Shown here: piece by piece, positions 34,585 through 43,096 of the stretch | Numbering within the stretch: the first letter of the stretch is position 1 | Layout of the letters: every line of letters begins with the position of its first letter | Assembly: GCA_964645045.1 (NCBI GenBank) | Contig: CAZXYZ010000026.1 | Coordinates: 1-64,000, forward strand | Direction of reading: 5' to 3' | DNA length: 64,000 nucleotides | Source: Anammoximicrobium sp964645045 | Lineage (GTDB): Bacteria > Planctomycetota > Planctomycetia > Pirellulales > Pirellulaceae | Notes under the pieces: generated by a model | The model's database searches: none | What the model saw: only the letters and a program-made list of their open reading frames with translations | Told to the model about the DNA's origin: nothing | Translations under genes and position numbers: made by a program

Positions 34585-37293
34585 ATGAACCGATCACCGT
34601 GGCTGGGCCTAGTCGCGCTGGCGCTGGGGCTCGCTGCCCACGCCCTTGCCGGCCACCGGGATTCGTTCGAGTCTGCGCAGCCGACATGGCGGCTGGCCGA
34701 CGCGGACTGCGGGGCTCGAATTGCCGTCCAACGCCGTGATTTCAAGACCTACCGCACCGGCCAAGCGAGCGAATTCCTGTCCGTGGTGGCCAATCAAGGG
34801 ACCTACACCTATCTGATTCATCCCATTCCGCAGTCGCGAGTCCTGGCGGAATGGATGGCCGCCCTGTGGGTCAAGGCGGACCGGACGGGCCTGCAGCTGT
34901 TGGCCCGCGTCGTCTTGCCTCGCACCCGCGATCCGCAGACGGGCGGCCCGATGACCGTGCTGTTGCGCGGCGATGTCTACGACCGGAGCGGATTGTGGCA
35001 GCAACTGACGATCCGCGATGCGGATCAACTGTTGGAGCGGCAAGTCCGCGTGTTGCGTTCGCAATTCGGCCCGGACGTCGATGCTCGCGAAGCCTACGCC
35101 GATTTGCTGGTGGTAAACGCGTACGGAGGCACGGGGGTCACTAATCTCTGGATCGACGATCTGGAGCTGCTCGGCCAGATCGCCGCCAATCCGTTCACGT
35201 CGAGCAGCAGCGTGACGCAGGAACGCGAGACGGCCGCCGTGCCGCCAGCGGATGTGACGGCGGCGCCGCGAGACCCCACGCGCGGTGAAATCGTGCAGCT
35301 GAACGGCTCGGTGTTGCTGGTCGAAGGCCGTCCCTTTTTCCCGCGCGCGATCGAGTACAACGGCGAGTCGCTGGAATGGCTCAAGTCGCTCGGCTTCAAT
35401 GCCGTCCGGCTGCCGGCGGCGCCGACGGCCATCCAACTGCGTGAAGCGGAGCGTTTGGGACTGTGGTTGATCGCGCCGCCGCCCAACGACGGGTTTATCA
35501 CGCCCAGCCATGACCGCGTCGTGGCCTGGGACTTGGGGTACCGTTTGGGAGACGAACGGTTGGAGCTGACACGTCAAGGGGTGGCGCAGCTGAGGCGTTC
35601 GGACCTGCGGCCGAATCGCCCCATGGTGGGCGAGGCGGCGGAACGTCTGTGGAGCTATAGCCGGCTGCTGAACATCCTCATCCTGCGCCGCGCGCCGCTG
35701 GGCAGCGCCTGTTCGCTGCCGGACTACGGCCGCTGGCTGCAAACCCGGCCGGCCGTCGCGCGGGCCGGAACGCCGTTCTGGGCGACGATTCAGACCGAGC
35801 CCGCCTTGGAACTGGTCGACCAATGGTCGGCCCTGGGGCTGGCGCCGACGACGACGCTGGGCGTCGAGCCCGGTCAAATCCGTTTGCTGGCTTTCCAAGC
35901 CATCGCCTCGGGCGTGCGCGGTTTGATCTTCAGCTCGCGCTCGCCGCTGGACCAGCAAGACGACGAGACGCAAACCCGGGCGCGGTTGCTGCAGCGTCTG
36001 AACATCGAACTCACCCTGGTCGAGCCGTGGGTGGCGGGCGGCATGCGCGGCGACGATGTGGACAGTCCTCTGCCGGGAGTCCGCATCGGCACGCTGCAGA
36101 CGGAACGTTCGCAGTTGTTCCTCGTGCTGGAGCAATCGGCGACGCAGCAGTTCACGGTCGGGCCGGTGTCGTCGCCCGAGCTTTCGGTGGTGCTGCCCAG
36201 CACCGCGACGGCGCCGCAAGTTTACTGCCTGACGCCAGCCGGTCTGCAAACGCTGTCGCATCGCCGCGTGCCGGGCGGGATTCGGGTCAGTTTCGAACGC
36301 TACGGGCCGGTGTGCCTGGTGGCCATCACCCAGGACGCGTTGGTCGTGAATCACTTGGCGCGCACTTGGGCGGAGAACCGGGCCGCGGCCTCCAAGCTGC
36401 AATACGAACTGGCGGCCGGCGAACTGCAGTTGGTCGAAGCCTTGCACCGGCAACTCACGGGCCAGATGCCGGGCGGGTCGGCGGCCGAGCAATCGCTGGC
36501 CCAAGCCCGCGAGAACTTGCGGCATTGCCAGGCGCTGCTGGGCGGCAGCGATTATCCGGCCGCCCAGGTGTTCGCGGAAAAGAGTTTGGACCGTTTGGCT
36601 CTGGTCCGCCGTAGCGACTGGGAGCAAGCGGTCCGCGATTTTCCCTCGCCCAGCGCCAGTCCCTGTTGTGCCGCGTTTTCGACGCTGCCGCTGCATTGGG
36701 AAATGGCCCGCCGCCTGCAGGCAACGCCCGCTTGGTCAGGGAACTCGCTGGCCGCCGGCGACTTTGAAGATTTGGACCACCTCCGCGCCAGCGGCTGGCA
36801 GAACATCTCTCAAGCCGGCGAGGCCGTGCGAACTTGGGTGGAATTGTCGCCGCAATCGCCTCGGGGCGCCGGTACGTCACTCCGGCTGCAAGCCGCAGCC
36901 GCCGATCCGAAATCGCCTCCCAGCGTGGTGGAAAACGCTCCGCTGCAGATCGTCTCGCCGCCCGTGCCCGTGCGCCGAGGCCAGCTACTGCGGATCCGCG
37001 GCTGGGTCCGCGTGCCGGAGCAGATCACCGCCTCGCCGGATGGCGTGCTGATCTACGATTCGCTGAGCGGTCCCGCGCTGGCCGAACGATTTCACGTCAC
37101 AGAAGGTTGGCGGGAATTCATTTTCTACCGAGTCGCGCCCGCCGATGGCGGCGTCTCGCTGACGTTCGCGTTGACCGGCCTGGGCGAAGCGGCGATCGAC
37201 GACGTCTCGATCTCGCTGCACGAGCCGATCGGTCCGCAAGGCACCCTGGACGAGGCGCGCCGCCTGCCGCCAACGGGCGAAGGCTGGCGGTGA
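34585..37293 (+). CDS. Large secreted protein with glycosidase-like barrel segment
   Basis: 902 residues. ATG 34585 opens a signal peptide (WLGLVALALGLAAHALAG). An N-terminal jelly-roll-like part (25-190: SFESAQPTWRLADADCGARI ... LWIDDLELLG) looks like a carbohydrate-binding fold. A middle part about 230-500 (FFPRAIEYNGESLEWLKSLG, FNAVRLPAAPT, RLGLWLIAPPPND) reads like the first strands of a GH-A barrel, but no clear catalytic NEP is seen. The rest is helical (LAQARENLRHCQALLG) followed by another jelly-roll (RIRGWVRVPEQIT, AIDDVSIS). Probably a surface or periplasmic glycan-binding protein peculiar to planctomycetes. Confidence 0.75.
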   Translation: MNRSPWLGLVALALGLAAHALAGHRDSFESAQPTWRLADADCGARIAVQRRDFKTYRTGQASEFLSVVANQGTYTYLIHPIPQSRVLAEWMAALWVKADRTGLQLLARVVLPRTRDPQTGGPMTVLLRGDVYDRSGLWQQLTIRDADQLLERQVRVLRSQFGPDVDAREAYADLLVVNAYGGTGVTNLWIDDLELLGQIAANPFTSSSSVTQERETAAVPPADVTAAPRDPTRGEIVQLNGSVLLVEGRPFFPRAIEYNGESLEWLKSLGFNAVRLPAAPTAIQLREAERLGLWLIAPPPNDGFITPSHDRVVAWDLGYRLGDERLELTRQGVAQLRRSDLRPNRPMVGEAAERLWSYSRLLNILILRRAPLGSACSLPDYGRWLQTRPAVARAGTPFWATIQTEPALELVDQWSALGLAPTTTLGVEPGQIRLLAFQAIASGVRGLIFSSRSPLDQQDDETQTRARLLQRLNIELTLVEPWVAGGMRGDDVDSPLPGVRIGTLQTERSQLFLVLEQSATQQFTVGPVSSPELSVVLPSTATAPQVYCLTPAGLQTLSHRRVPGGIRVSFERYGPVCLVAITQDALVVNHLARTWAENRAAASKLQYELAAGELQLVEALHRQLTGQMPGGSAAEQSLAQARENLRHCQALLGGSDYPAAQVFAEKSLDRLALVRRSDWEQAVRDFPSPSASPCCAAFSTLPLHWEMARRLQATPAWSGNSLAAGDFEDLDHLRASGWQNISQAGEAVRTWVELSPQSPRGAGTSLRLQAAAADPKSPPSVVENAPLQIVSPPVPVRRGQLLRIRGWVRVPEQITASPDGVLIYDSLSGPALAERFHVTEGWREFIFYRVAPADGGVSLTFALTGLGEAAIDDVSISLHEPIGPQGTLDEARRLPPTGEGWR

Positions 37294-37297
37294 GTTA

Positions 37298-37408
37298 GCA
37301 CCGTTCGAGAAATAAGTGGCGTAAGCTTCCAGCTTGCGGTGCTTACATCTGCCGCAAGCTGGAAGCTTACGCCACGGGAAAATCGGACAGTTATTTCTCG
37401 AACGGTGC
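37298..37408. repeat. Repeat family C, copy 2 (nested inverted repeat, 111 bp)
   Basis: Outer arms 37298-37315 and 37391-37408 (GCACCGTTCGAGAAATAA) and inner arms 37316-37339 and 37352-37375 (core TAAGCTTCCAGCTTGCGG) are both perfect inverted repeats. The outer pair encloses the inner pair with a 15-base spacer on one side only. It fills the gap between two convergent gene ends. The window's first bases are the right half of another copy. Confidence 0.92.
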
Positions 37409-37420
37409 TTAAGCGGCCAA

Positions 37421-40400
37421 TCACGGCGACACGCTGCCGTCGGAGCTGCCGATGGTACCCAGGTTCGGCGCGCCGGGATCGGTGACGTACAACAGGGTGC
37501 TGCCGCCGGCGTTGAAGAAGTCGTAATTGAATTCACCCGGCGGGACCAGGTTGTAGCTGGCGTTGCCACGCAACTCGACGGTCATCGGGCCCGCTCCGGC
37601 CGCCAACCCCGCCACGAACTCGCGGTGCTGATCGCCGTCCTGCGAGTTGTTCAGGATCAGCACATTGTCCGTGACGACCAGTATGGACTCGCCCGGCCCC
37701 GTGGTCAGGATGCGGATACCCTCCCGGCCGCTGGATTCGATCCAGTTCTCGGCAACAAGGCTGTCGGCGGCCAATTGTCCGGCTTCCAAGGACATGCCGT
37801 AGGAACGACTTTGGAGCAGGCTGTTGTCGCTGATGACGCCCTCGAACGCGCCGGTCAGAACCATGTTAAGTCCCGTTCCAGCGTCCGTGATCGAGTTTTC
37901 CGTCAGGATGCCGCCGAGGTCACCGCCCTGAATATCGATCCCGTTGCCAATAGCCCGCTCGATGATGTTGCCGGAAACCAGCAGCTCGGTTCCGTTGACG
38001 ATCTGAATCGCGTCGCGGCCTGCAAAAGCAATGGCGTTTTCCGTAATCCGCGCGTTCGGACTGTCGACGACGACGATGCCGTTCCGTTCGATCCAGTCCA
38101 GCTCGTTGCGGCTGATCTCGACATACCCCGCGGACGTTACCCGGATGCCGTCGCCACCGGATGACAGGATGCGGTTGCCGGTAAAGGTGGCGTTGTCCGT
38201 CCCCTGGAGGTCGAACGCGGCCACCAGGGCCCGCTGGACCTCGTTGTTCTGCACCGACACTTGGACGCCGTCCAAGACCCTGATGCCGCGGCCGCCTGCC
38301 ACGGCAATGACGTTGCCTTCCACCGTTGCATTGGTCGCGACGCCCATCCCAATCCCGTCGGCCGCGACGGTTCCGATCCGGTTATTCAAGATGAACGCAT
38401 CGGCGGCCTGGTTCAGCGTGATTCCGTTGCCGAGCGTCCCATCGATCTCGTTGGCGACGATCCTCGCGTTGGCCCCCTGAGCGACGTAGATCCCGTCCCA
38501 ACCCGCCGATCCGATCGCGTTCTCCCGGATTTCTGTGTCGGTCCCATCCGTCGCCGAGATCCCATCCCAGCCAGCCTCGCCGATCAGGTTGTCGGCGACG
38601 GTTGCGCCGGGAGCGTCGATCAGTTCGATGCCGTGTTGCCCCGCCAGCCCGATTGCATTTCCGGCCACCGTGGCGTTGGCTGCATCCGCGAGCAGGATGC
38701 CGTCGCCCAGGGCTTCGAGAATCAAGTTGTCGCTGACGTTCGCGCTGGGGGCTTGGAGGACTTCGATCCCGTGCTCTCCAACCAGGCCGATGGTGTTGCC
38801 GGAAATGGTGGCGTCATTTCCTTGCGCCAAAGCGATCCCGCTGCCCACCGCCGTCCCAACTTCGTTGCCGACAATGTTCGCATCGTCGCTGTCCAGCACT
38901 TCGATGCCGTCGCCGCCCGCGTCGACGATCCGGTTCCCGGCCAGCGCCGCAGCGGTCCCGCCCGTCACGACGATTCCGCTGCCGAGCGATTGGGCGACCG
39001 TGTTGTTGGCCGCGGTGACGTTCATCGCGTCTTCGATCCAAATGCCTTCTTGACGCGACCAGATGACGTTGTTGGCGACCGTGGCGCCCGACACACCGGC
39101 CAGCCGCACGACACCCGCCTCGCCCAGTGTATCGCCGTAGCCGACGACCCAGAACCCGTCCAGCGTGGCGCGGTCGCCCAGCGTCACGCTGCCCAGAATC
39201 TGCGGAGCGGCCGACAAGTCGGGCGACGCGCCGGACAGGGGCAGCGGCAGCCAGCCGGCGTCGGTGGGGAGGTAATGGACCTGCGCGTTGGACAGCAGCG
39301 AGACGCCTTCCGGGACCGCGAACATCGGCGTCGGTTGGTAGGCGCCTCCGTAAGGCGTATAGACGAGATAGCCGTCTTGGGCGACGGCCATCGCCTGGTC
39401 CAGCGTGCCGAACGGGCGTTCAAAGGAACCATCGCCGCCCGAGGCGCCTTCGACGACGTGCAGGATCTGCCACTCGTCGCCCTCCAGAGCCACGCGGTAT
39501 TCACCCTGACGAACGGCGATGTTGGGGAGCCGGTAGACCGGTTCGGCCACGCGGTCCGCAGCGACGTTCGTGATGTGCCGTTCGGGACCGCGACGGACAG
39601 AGTGAATTCGCGGTTGGAAGGGACTGGAGGATTCGGATTGCAGATTGAAGGCGATGCCGACCATCAACGTGGTGCCGAAGACGTCGTCATCGTAGACGGC
39701 CACGTCGGTGGACACGTTGGCGGTCCAGTTGGTTTCCAGGCGGGCTTTCCAGCCTTTGACATCCTGCTCGCCGTCGCCGTCGAACCAGTACAGGCCGCCG
39801 AGCAGCCGCGATTGCGTCCCGCCGATCAGCGGCATCCGGATGCCGGCTTCGCAATCGCCGCCCAGCATCGCGCTCTCGTAGCCGCCATAGAGGAGATTGT
39901 GACCGTGGAAATGCGGGGGCGCCACGGCATCCGCGGGCAGTTGCTTCTGGTCCTGGCGGGGCAGGTAGACGTTCCCCCGGGCGTCGATCCAGTTTCCCAA
40001 GCTATCGAATCCCAACGTTCCCTGTTGAAAACGATGGTAGTCGGTCTCACGGTAGTCGAAGTAGCCGTACAGACCAAACACCCGGTCGCACGCGGGACTG
40101 TACCAGCGGTAGCCGAGCCCCAGGTTGGAGCCCCAATTCCCGTCGTTGTAGATCATGGGCTGCAGGTCGCAGAACAACAGGTTCGAGCCGTCGAATTCCG
40201 CCAGCGGAACGAACAGCTCGAATCGCGTCACCCCTGTATCGTATCCGGGAGCCTGCCCGGCAAAGTGGCGAAGCATGTAGCGGATGGGGCAGCCGACCTG
40301 ATCCGAGTCGGCCGCCAACGACGGGTCGCCGTACGGGACGATCTGCTGGGCCGCAGCGTGCGGAAGAGCCCCCGCGGCGAACCAGACAGCCAGCCAGAAA

Positions 40401-40426
40401 TAAATTTGCAGAGATCGTTGCCACAT
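37421..40426 (-). CDS. Surface protein: inverse-autotransporter-like barrel plus beta-helix
   Basis: 1001 residues; the ATG seven codons inside the open frame is chosen because it starts a compact signal peptide (MWQRSLQIYFWLAVWFAAG). Residues about 60-285 alternate in the manner of an outer-membrane barrel and carry LGLGYRWYSPACDRVFGLYG and YFDYRETDYHRFQQG, as in the beta domain of intimin-like inverse autotransporters. From about 340 on, some 20 short units of the kind NVIWSRQEGI / GNEVGTAVGSGIAL form a right-handed parallel beta-helix (PbH1/NosD type). This suggests the barrel anchors and the helix is displayed outside, perhaps for glycan binding or cleavage. Asn/Asp-rich turns recur in nearly every unit. 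Confidence 0.85.
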   Translation of the reverse strand: MWQRSLQIYFWLAVWFAAGALPHAAAQQIVPYGDPSLAADSDQVGCPIRYMLRHFAGQAPGYDTGVTRFELFVPLAEFDGSNLLFCDLQPMIYNDGNWGSNLGLGYRWYSPACDRVFGLYGYFDYRETDYHRFQQGTLGFDSLGNWIDARGNVYLPRQDQKQLPADAVAPPHFHGHNLLYGGYESAMLGGDCEAGIRMPLIGGTQSRLLGGLYWFDGDGEQDVKGWKARLETNWTANVSTDVAVYDDDVFGTTLMVGIAFNLQSESSSPFQPRIHSVRRGPERHITNVAADRVAEPVYRLPNIAVRQGEYRVALEGDEWQILHVVEGASGGDGSFERPFGTLDQAMAVAQDGYLVYTPYGGAYQPTPMFAVPEGVSLLSNAQVHYLPTDAGWLPLPLSGASPDLSAAPQILGSVTLGDRATLDGFWVVGYGDTLGEAGVVRLAGVSGATVANNVIWSRQEGIWIEDAMNVTAANNTVAQSLGSGIVVTGGTAAALAGNRIVDAGGDGIEVLDSDDANIVGNEVGTAVGSGIALAQGNDATISGNTIGLVGEHGIEVLQAPSANVSDNLILEALGDGILLADAANATVAGNAIGLAGQHGIELIDAPGATVADNLIGEAGWDGISATDGTDTEIRENAIGSAGWDGIYVAQGANARIVANEIDGTLGNGITLNQAADAFILNNRIGTVAADGIGMGVATNATVEGNVIAVAGGRGIRVLDGVQVSVQNNEVQRALVAAFDLQGTDNATFTGNRILSSGGDGIRVTSAGYVEISRNELDWIERNGIVVVDSPNARITENAIAFAGRDAIQIVNGTELLVSGNIIERAIGNGIDIQGGDLGGILTENSITDAGTGLNMVLTGAFEGVISDNSLLQSRSYGMSLEAGQLAADSLVAENWIESSGREGIRILTTGPGESILVVTDNVLILNNSQDGDQHREFVAGLAAGAGPMTVELRGNASYNLVPPGEFNYDFFNAGGSTLLYVTDPGAPNLGTIGSSDGSVSP

Positions 40427-40743
40427 CGCTGGGCGTGCCGAGTGCAAGTGGGGTGAAGGGCAGCACCGAACGCCGTACCGATGGCGCAGCCCGCGGTATC
40501 TGCTAGGGATTGTCGGTAACCGGCCCGGCCGTTTCTGGGACGATTTGCCGCGATTGCCGGTTTTTCGTCGGCTCCGGCGGATTTCCAGGGCTTGTCGCCA
40601 ACTTGCGTACCAGTCCGCAAATCCGCGCGATCCCTACACGCCGTCCAGACGCATTATCCCCGACTTGGCGCGGTGGCATGCGTCCGGACGACCGGTTATG
40701 ATCTACCAGACACGGCATTCTAATTTGCTTTCGGGAGGTTCAC
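40427..40743. other. Divergent gap, 317 bp
   Basis: Lies between the 5' ends of the beta-helix gene and the serine hydrolase gene and should hold both promoters. The only clear signal is the ribosome site GGGAGG before 40744. Short open frames here are not supported. Confidence 0.4.
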
Positions 40744-41934
40744 ATGCGCAAGTCCGGTTCTTGGCGTTTGTTGGTGTCGGGGTTTCTGTTTCTCGGTTGC
40801 GCCGTTTCTCACGTCGCGGGAGCTGACGGGCCGGCGCAGGCCGAAGCCAAGGTGGACCCGAACCGGCTGGCGCAAATCGCGCCGCAGATGCAGGAGTTGG
40901 TGAACCGCAAGCAAATCTCCGGCGCGGTCACGCTGGTGGCCTATCGCGGACAGGTAATCCATCTCGAGGCTGTCGGTTCGGCCGATTTGGAAAACGACCG
41001 TCCCATGCGACGCGACTCGATGTTCTGCATCGCCTCGATGACCAAGCCCATCACGGCCACGGCGGTGATGATCCTGCGGGACGAAGGCAAGCTGTCGATC
41101 GACGATCCCGTCTCGAAATACATCCCGGCGTTTGCGGCCGCGGCGCTGCGGGACGGAAAGCCGAAACAGCCCGTGACGCTCCGGCACTGCTTGACGCATA
41201 CCGCCGGCCTGGCCGGCAGCCAGCAGAACGAAGGTTCCCTGAAAGACACGATCGAAAAACTGGCTGGGCGGCCGCTGGATTTCGAGCCGGGCACCAAGTG
41301 GCAGTACAGTCCGGGGATGAGTGTCTGTGGCCGGGTGGTGGAGATCGTCGCTGGCCAGCCGTTCGACGAATTCCTGGCGGAACGGATCTTCCGGCCGCTG
41401 AACATGGGCGACACCACGTTCCATCCCTCGGCCGCCCAGCAATCGCGGCTGGCGGCGCTGTACCAGCCCGGCGAGGGCGGCACGTCGCTGGCGCGCGCCA
41501 CGCATTGGTTGGTCGACCTTTCGCCCGGCAACAGCCCCAATCCGTCCGGCGGCCTGTTCTCCACTGCGGCGGACATGGCCCGCTTCTACCAGATGATCTT
41601 GAACGGCGGCGAACTGGACGGCCGGCGGATCGTATCGGCAGCGGCGGTTCGCGACATGACAAAGATCCAGACCGGCGATCTGACCACCGGTTTTACGGAC
41701 GGCAACGCTTGGGGCCTGGGTTGGTGCCTCGTCCGCCAGCCGCAAGGCGTCACCGCCATGCTCTCGCCCGGCACGTTCGGCCACGGCGGCGCGTTCGGCA
41801 CCCAAGGCTGGGTCGATCCGCAGCGCCAACTGATCTTCGTCCTGATGATCCAGCGGACCGGCTTTGGCAACAGCGACGCAGCCGACATCCGGCGAATCTT
41901 CCAGGAGTTGGCGGTCAAGGCGACCGAGGAGTGA
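40744..41934 (+). CDS. Serine hydrolase of the beta-lactamase fold (class C / esterase type)
   Basis: 396 residues; GGGAGG six bases upstream. An N-terminal signal with a possible lipobox (LFLGC) suggests export and maybe lipid anchoring. Active site: Ser98-Met-Thr-Lys101 (ASMTKPITA), Tyr in WQYSPGMS (YxN variant with Pro in place of Asn-like residue) and HGGAFGTQGW near the C-terminus as the third box. The family contains beta-lactamases, D-peptidases and esterases; planctomycetes carry many such esterase-like copies. The real substrate cannot be read from sequence. Confidence 0.9.
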   Translation: MRKSGSWRLLVSGFLFLGCAVSHVAGADGPAQAEAKVDPNRLAQIAPQMQELVNRKQISGAVTLVAYRGQVIHLEAVGSADLENDRPMRRDSMFCIASMTKPITATAVMILRDEGKLSIDDPVSKYIPAFAAAALRDGKPKQPVTLRHCLTHTAGLAGSQQNEGSLKDTIEKLAGRPLDFEPGTKWQYSPGMSVCGRVVEIVAGQPFDEFLAERIFRPLNMGDTTFHPSAAQQSRLAALYQPGEGGTSLARATHWLVDLSPGNSPNPSGGLFSTAADMARFYQMILNGGELDGRRIVSAAAVRDMTKIQTGDLTTGFTDGNAWGLGWCLVRQPQGVTAMLSPGTFGHGGAFGTQGWVDPQRQLIFVLMIQRTGFGNSDAADIRRIFQELAVKATEE

Positions 41935-41987
41935 CGGCACACCAGCTTGTCCTCCTCCACCAGCGACGTCTCCATCAACCCATCGGC

Positions 41988-42119
41988 GTCGACTACCGGA
42001 TGTTATACTTCTTCCATGGCACCACGGCGACCGTCCTATCCCACGTATGTTTGGGCCTTGAGCGTAACCTTGCGAAATGCAGTCAGTGCTCGCGGCTGGC
42101 GTCGGGGAATTCGCCGTAG
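41988..42119 (+). pseudogene. Fragment of a HigB/Gp49-like toxin
   Basis: About 58 bases (41988-42045) match 47500-47558 of the toxin pseudogene with few changes and encode VDYRMLYFFHGTTATVLSH, the core strand of Gp49/HigB toxins. The 5' part is missing and the 3' part drifts into another sequence. The copy shows that the family was present more than once here. Confidence 0.75.
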
Positions 42120-42189
42120 CCCGAAACGCAAGTTTTGAAGTTGCGCATATCTTCGCGGAGGTTGGGACGCGGTCTTTACGCCGTAGGCG

Positions 42190-42400
42190 TTACACTCCAT
42201 AGCCCAGGGTCGCGCAGCGCACCCTGGGTCACGCCGCACGCCCCGCGAGCCAACCCTGAAGGGGGTTGTACCCAGCGCGGCGCCACGGGGCGACGGTTGT
42301 GGCACCCCGTTGGGGTGCGGACCACACGTTTCGCGGAACCGTCACCCAGGGTGGCGCGGCGTCACCGCCGCTGACCCTGGGCTCTGGGGTGGAACCGCTT
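42190..42400. repeat. Repeat family E, second cluster
   Basis: AGCCCAGGGTCGCGCAGCGC with ACCCTGGGTC, then GGTTGTGGCACCCCGTTGGG, then CACCCAGGGTGGCGCGGCG with CCGCTGACCCTGGGC. The same order of pieces occurs at 15320-15600, so this is a dispersed composite repeat, not a chance palindrome. Confidence 0.7.
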
Positions 42401-43096
42401 CGCGGTTAAGAAACAGATGCAACTCCAAAACGAATCGAAGGCTCGCAAATCCACTACACACAGCAGCATTGATCGTCGAGTTTCGTGGCCTTGGAGAAAT
42501 GCCACGTCGTCAGCGACTCTGACCATTCCCGGCGACGTCCAACCCTCGATCCACGGCTGCGGCGCTGGCTTGGCTCCCTGCAAGCCGTTCGTTGCCCCAC
42601 GCGACAACGGCTGCTCAAGCGGCCGGCGGATGATGTCGGTGATCGGGCCGCGCTCAGCGTTATCGAATTACACGACCGTGCCGACCGCTTGGAGCGCGAC
42701 CTGATCGCATCACCCCGAAGCCGGGCCGGCATTTCCCAGTCCGTTTCGCGCCGACGACCAGACCCAACGAACCGTCGAAAATTGGGGACTGAAGACCTCG
42801 CTCCGTAATCGCGGAAGGCATCGAGACGAAAACTACAGTTCCTGGAACCTTTCCGGGTGCGGATTAGCTCGCCCAAATGAGCTGACCCGCCGATGTTCCA
42901 GCGTCGCATTTCGAGCCCAGAACCACTTGAAGCGGCTCAAGAATCCGTTTAGCATGTTCCCGCGGTCATTTTTCGGATTTGGCCACCGACAAGTCGAATG
43001 CAGCCGGTATTGGCGAAGGTACCTATCAGCTTGTTCGGCTGGGGTTCGCCGGATACACAACGGTCAGTTCAGTTGTATAGGTCTTGGAGAATAATA
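42401..43096. other. Gap without supportable gene, 696 bp
   Basis: Both strands show open frames of 80-150 codons (42454-42909 minus, 42485-42808 plus), but they are Arg/Ser-rich with no domain and mirror each other, typical of GC-rich non-coding DNA. It may hold a gene fossil. The ribosome site GGAGA of the next gene is at the right edge. Confidence 0.4.

Noticed and set aside
34609..36696. Minus-strand frame of 695 codons
   Set aside because: Antisense shadow of the large secreted protein; Arg/Gln-rich with no domain.
38261..40456. Plus-strand frame of 731 codons
   Set aside because: Shadow of the beta-helix gene; its regular look comes from the repeats on the coding strand.
42454..42909. 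Minus-strand frame of 151 codons
   Set aside because: Arg/Ser-rich, mirrored by an equally open plus frame; no start signal.
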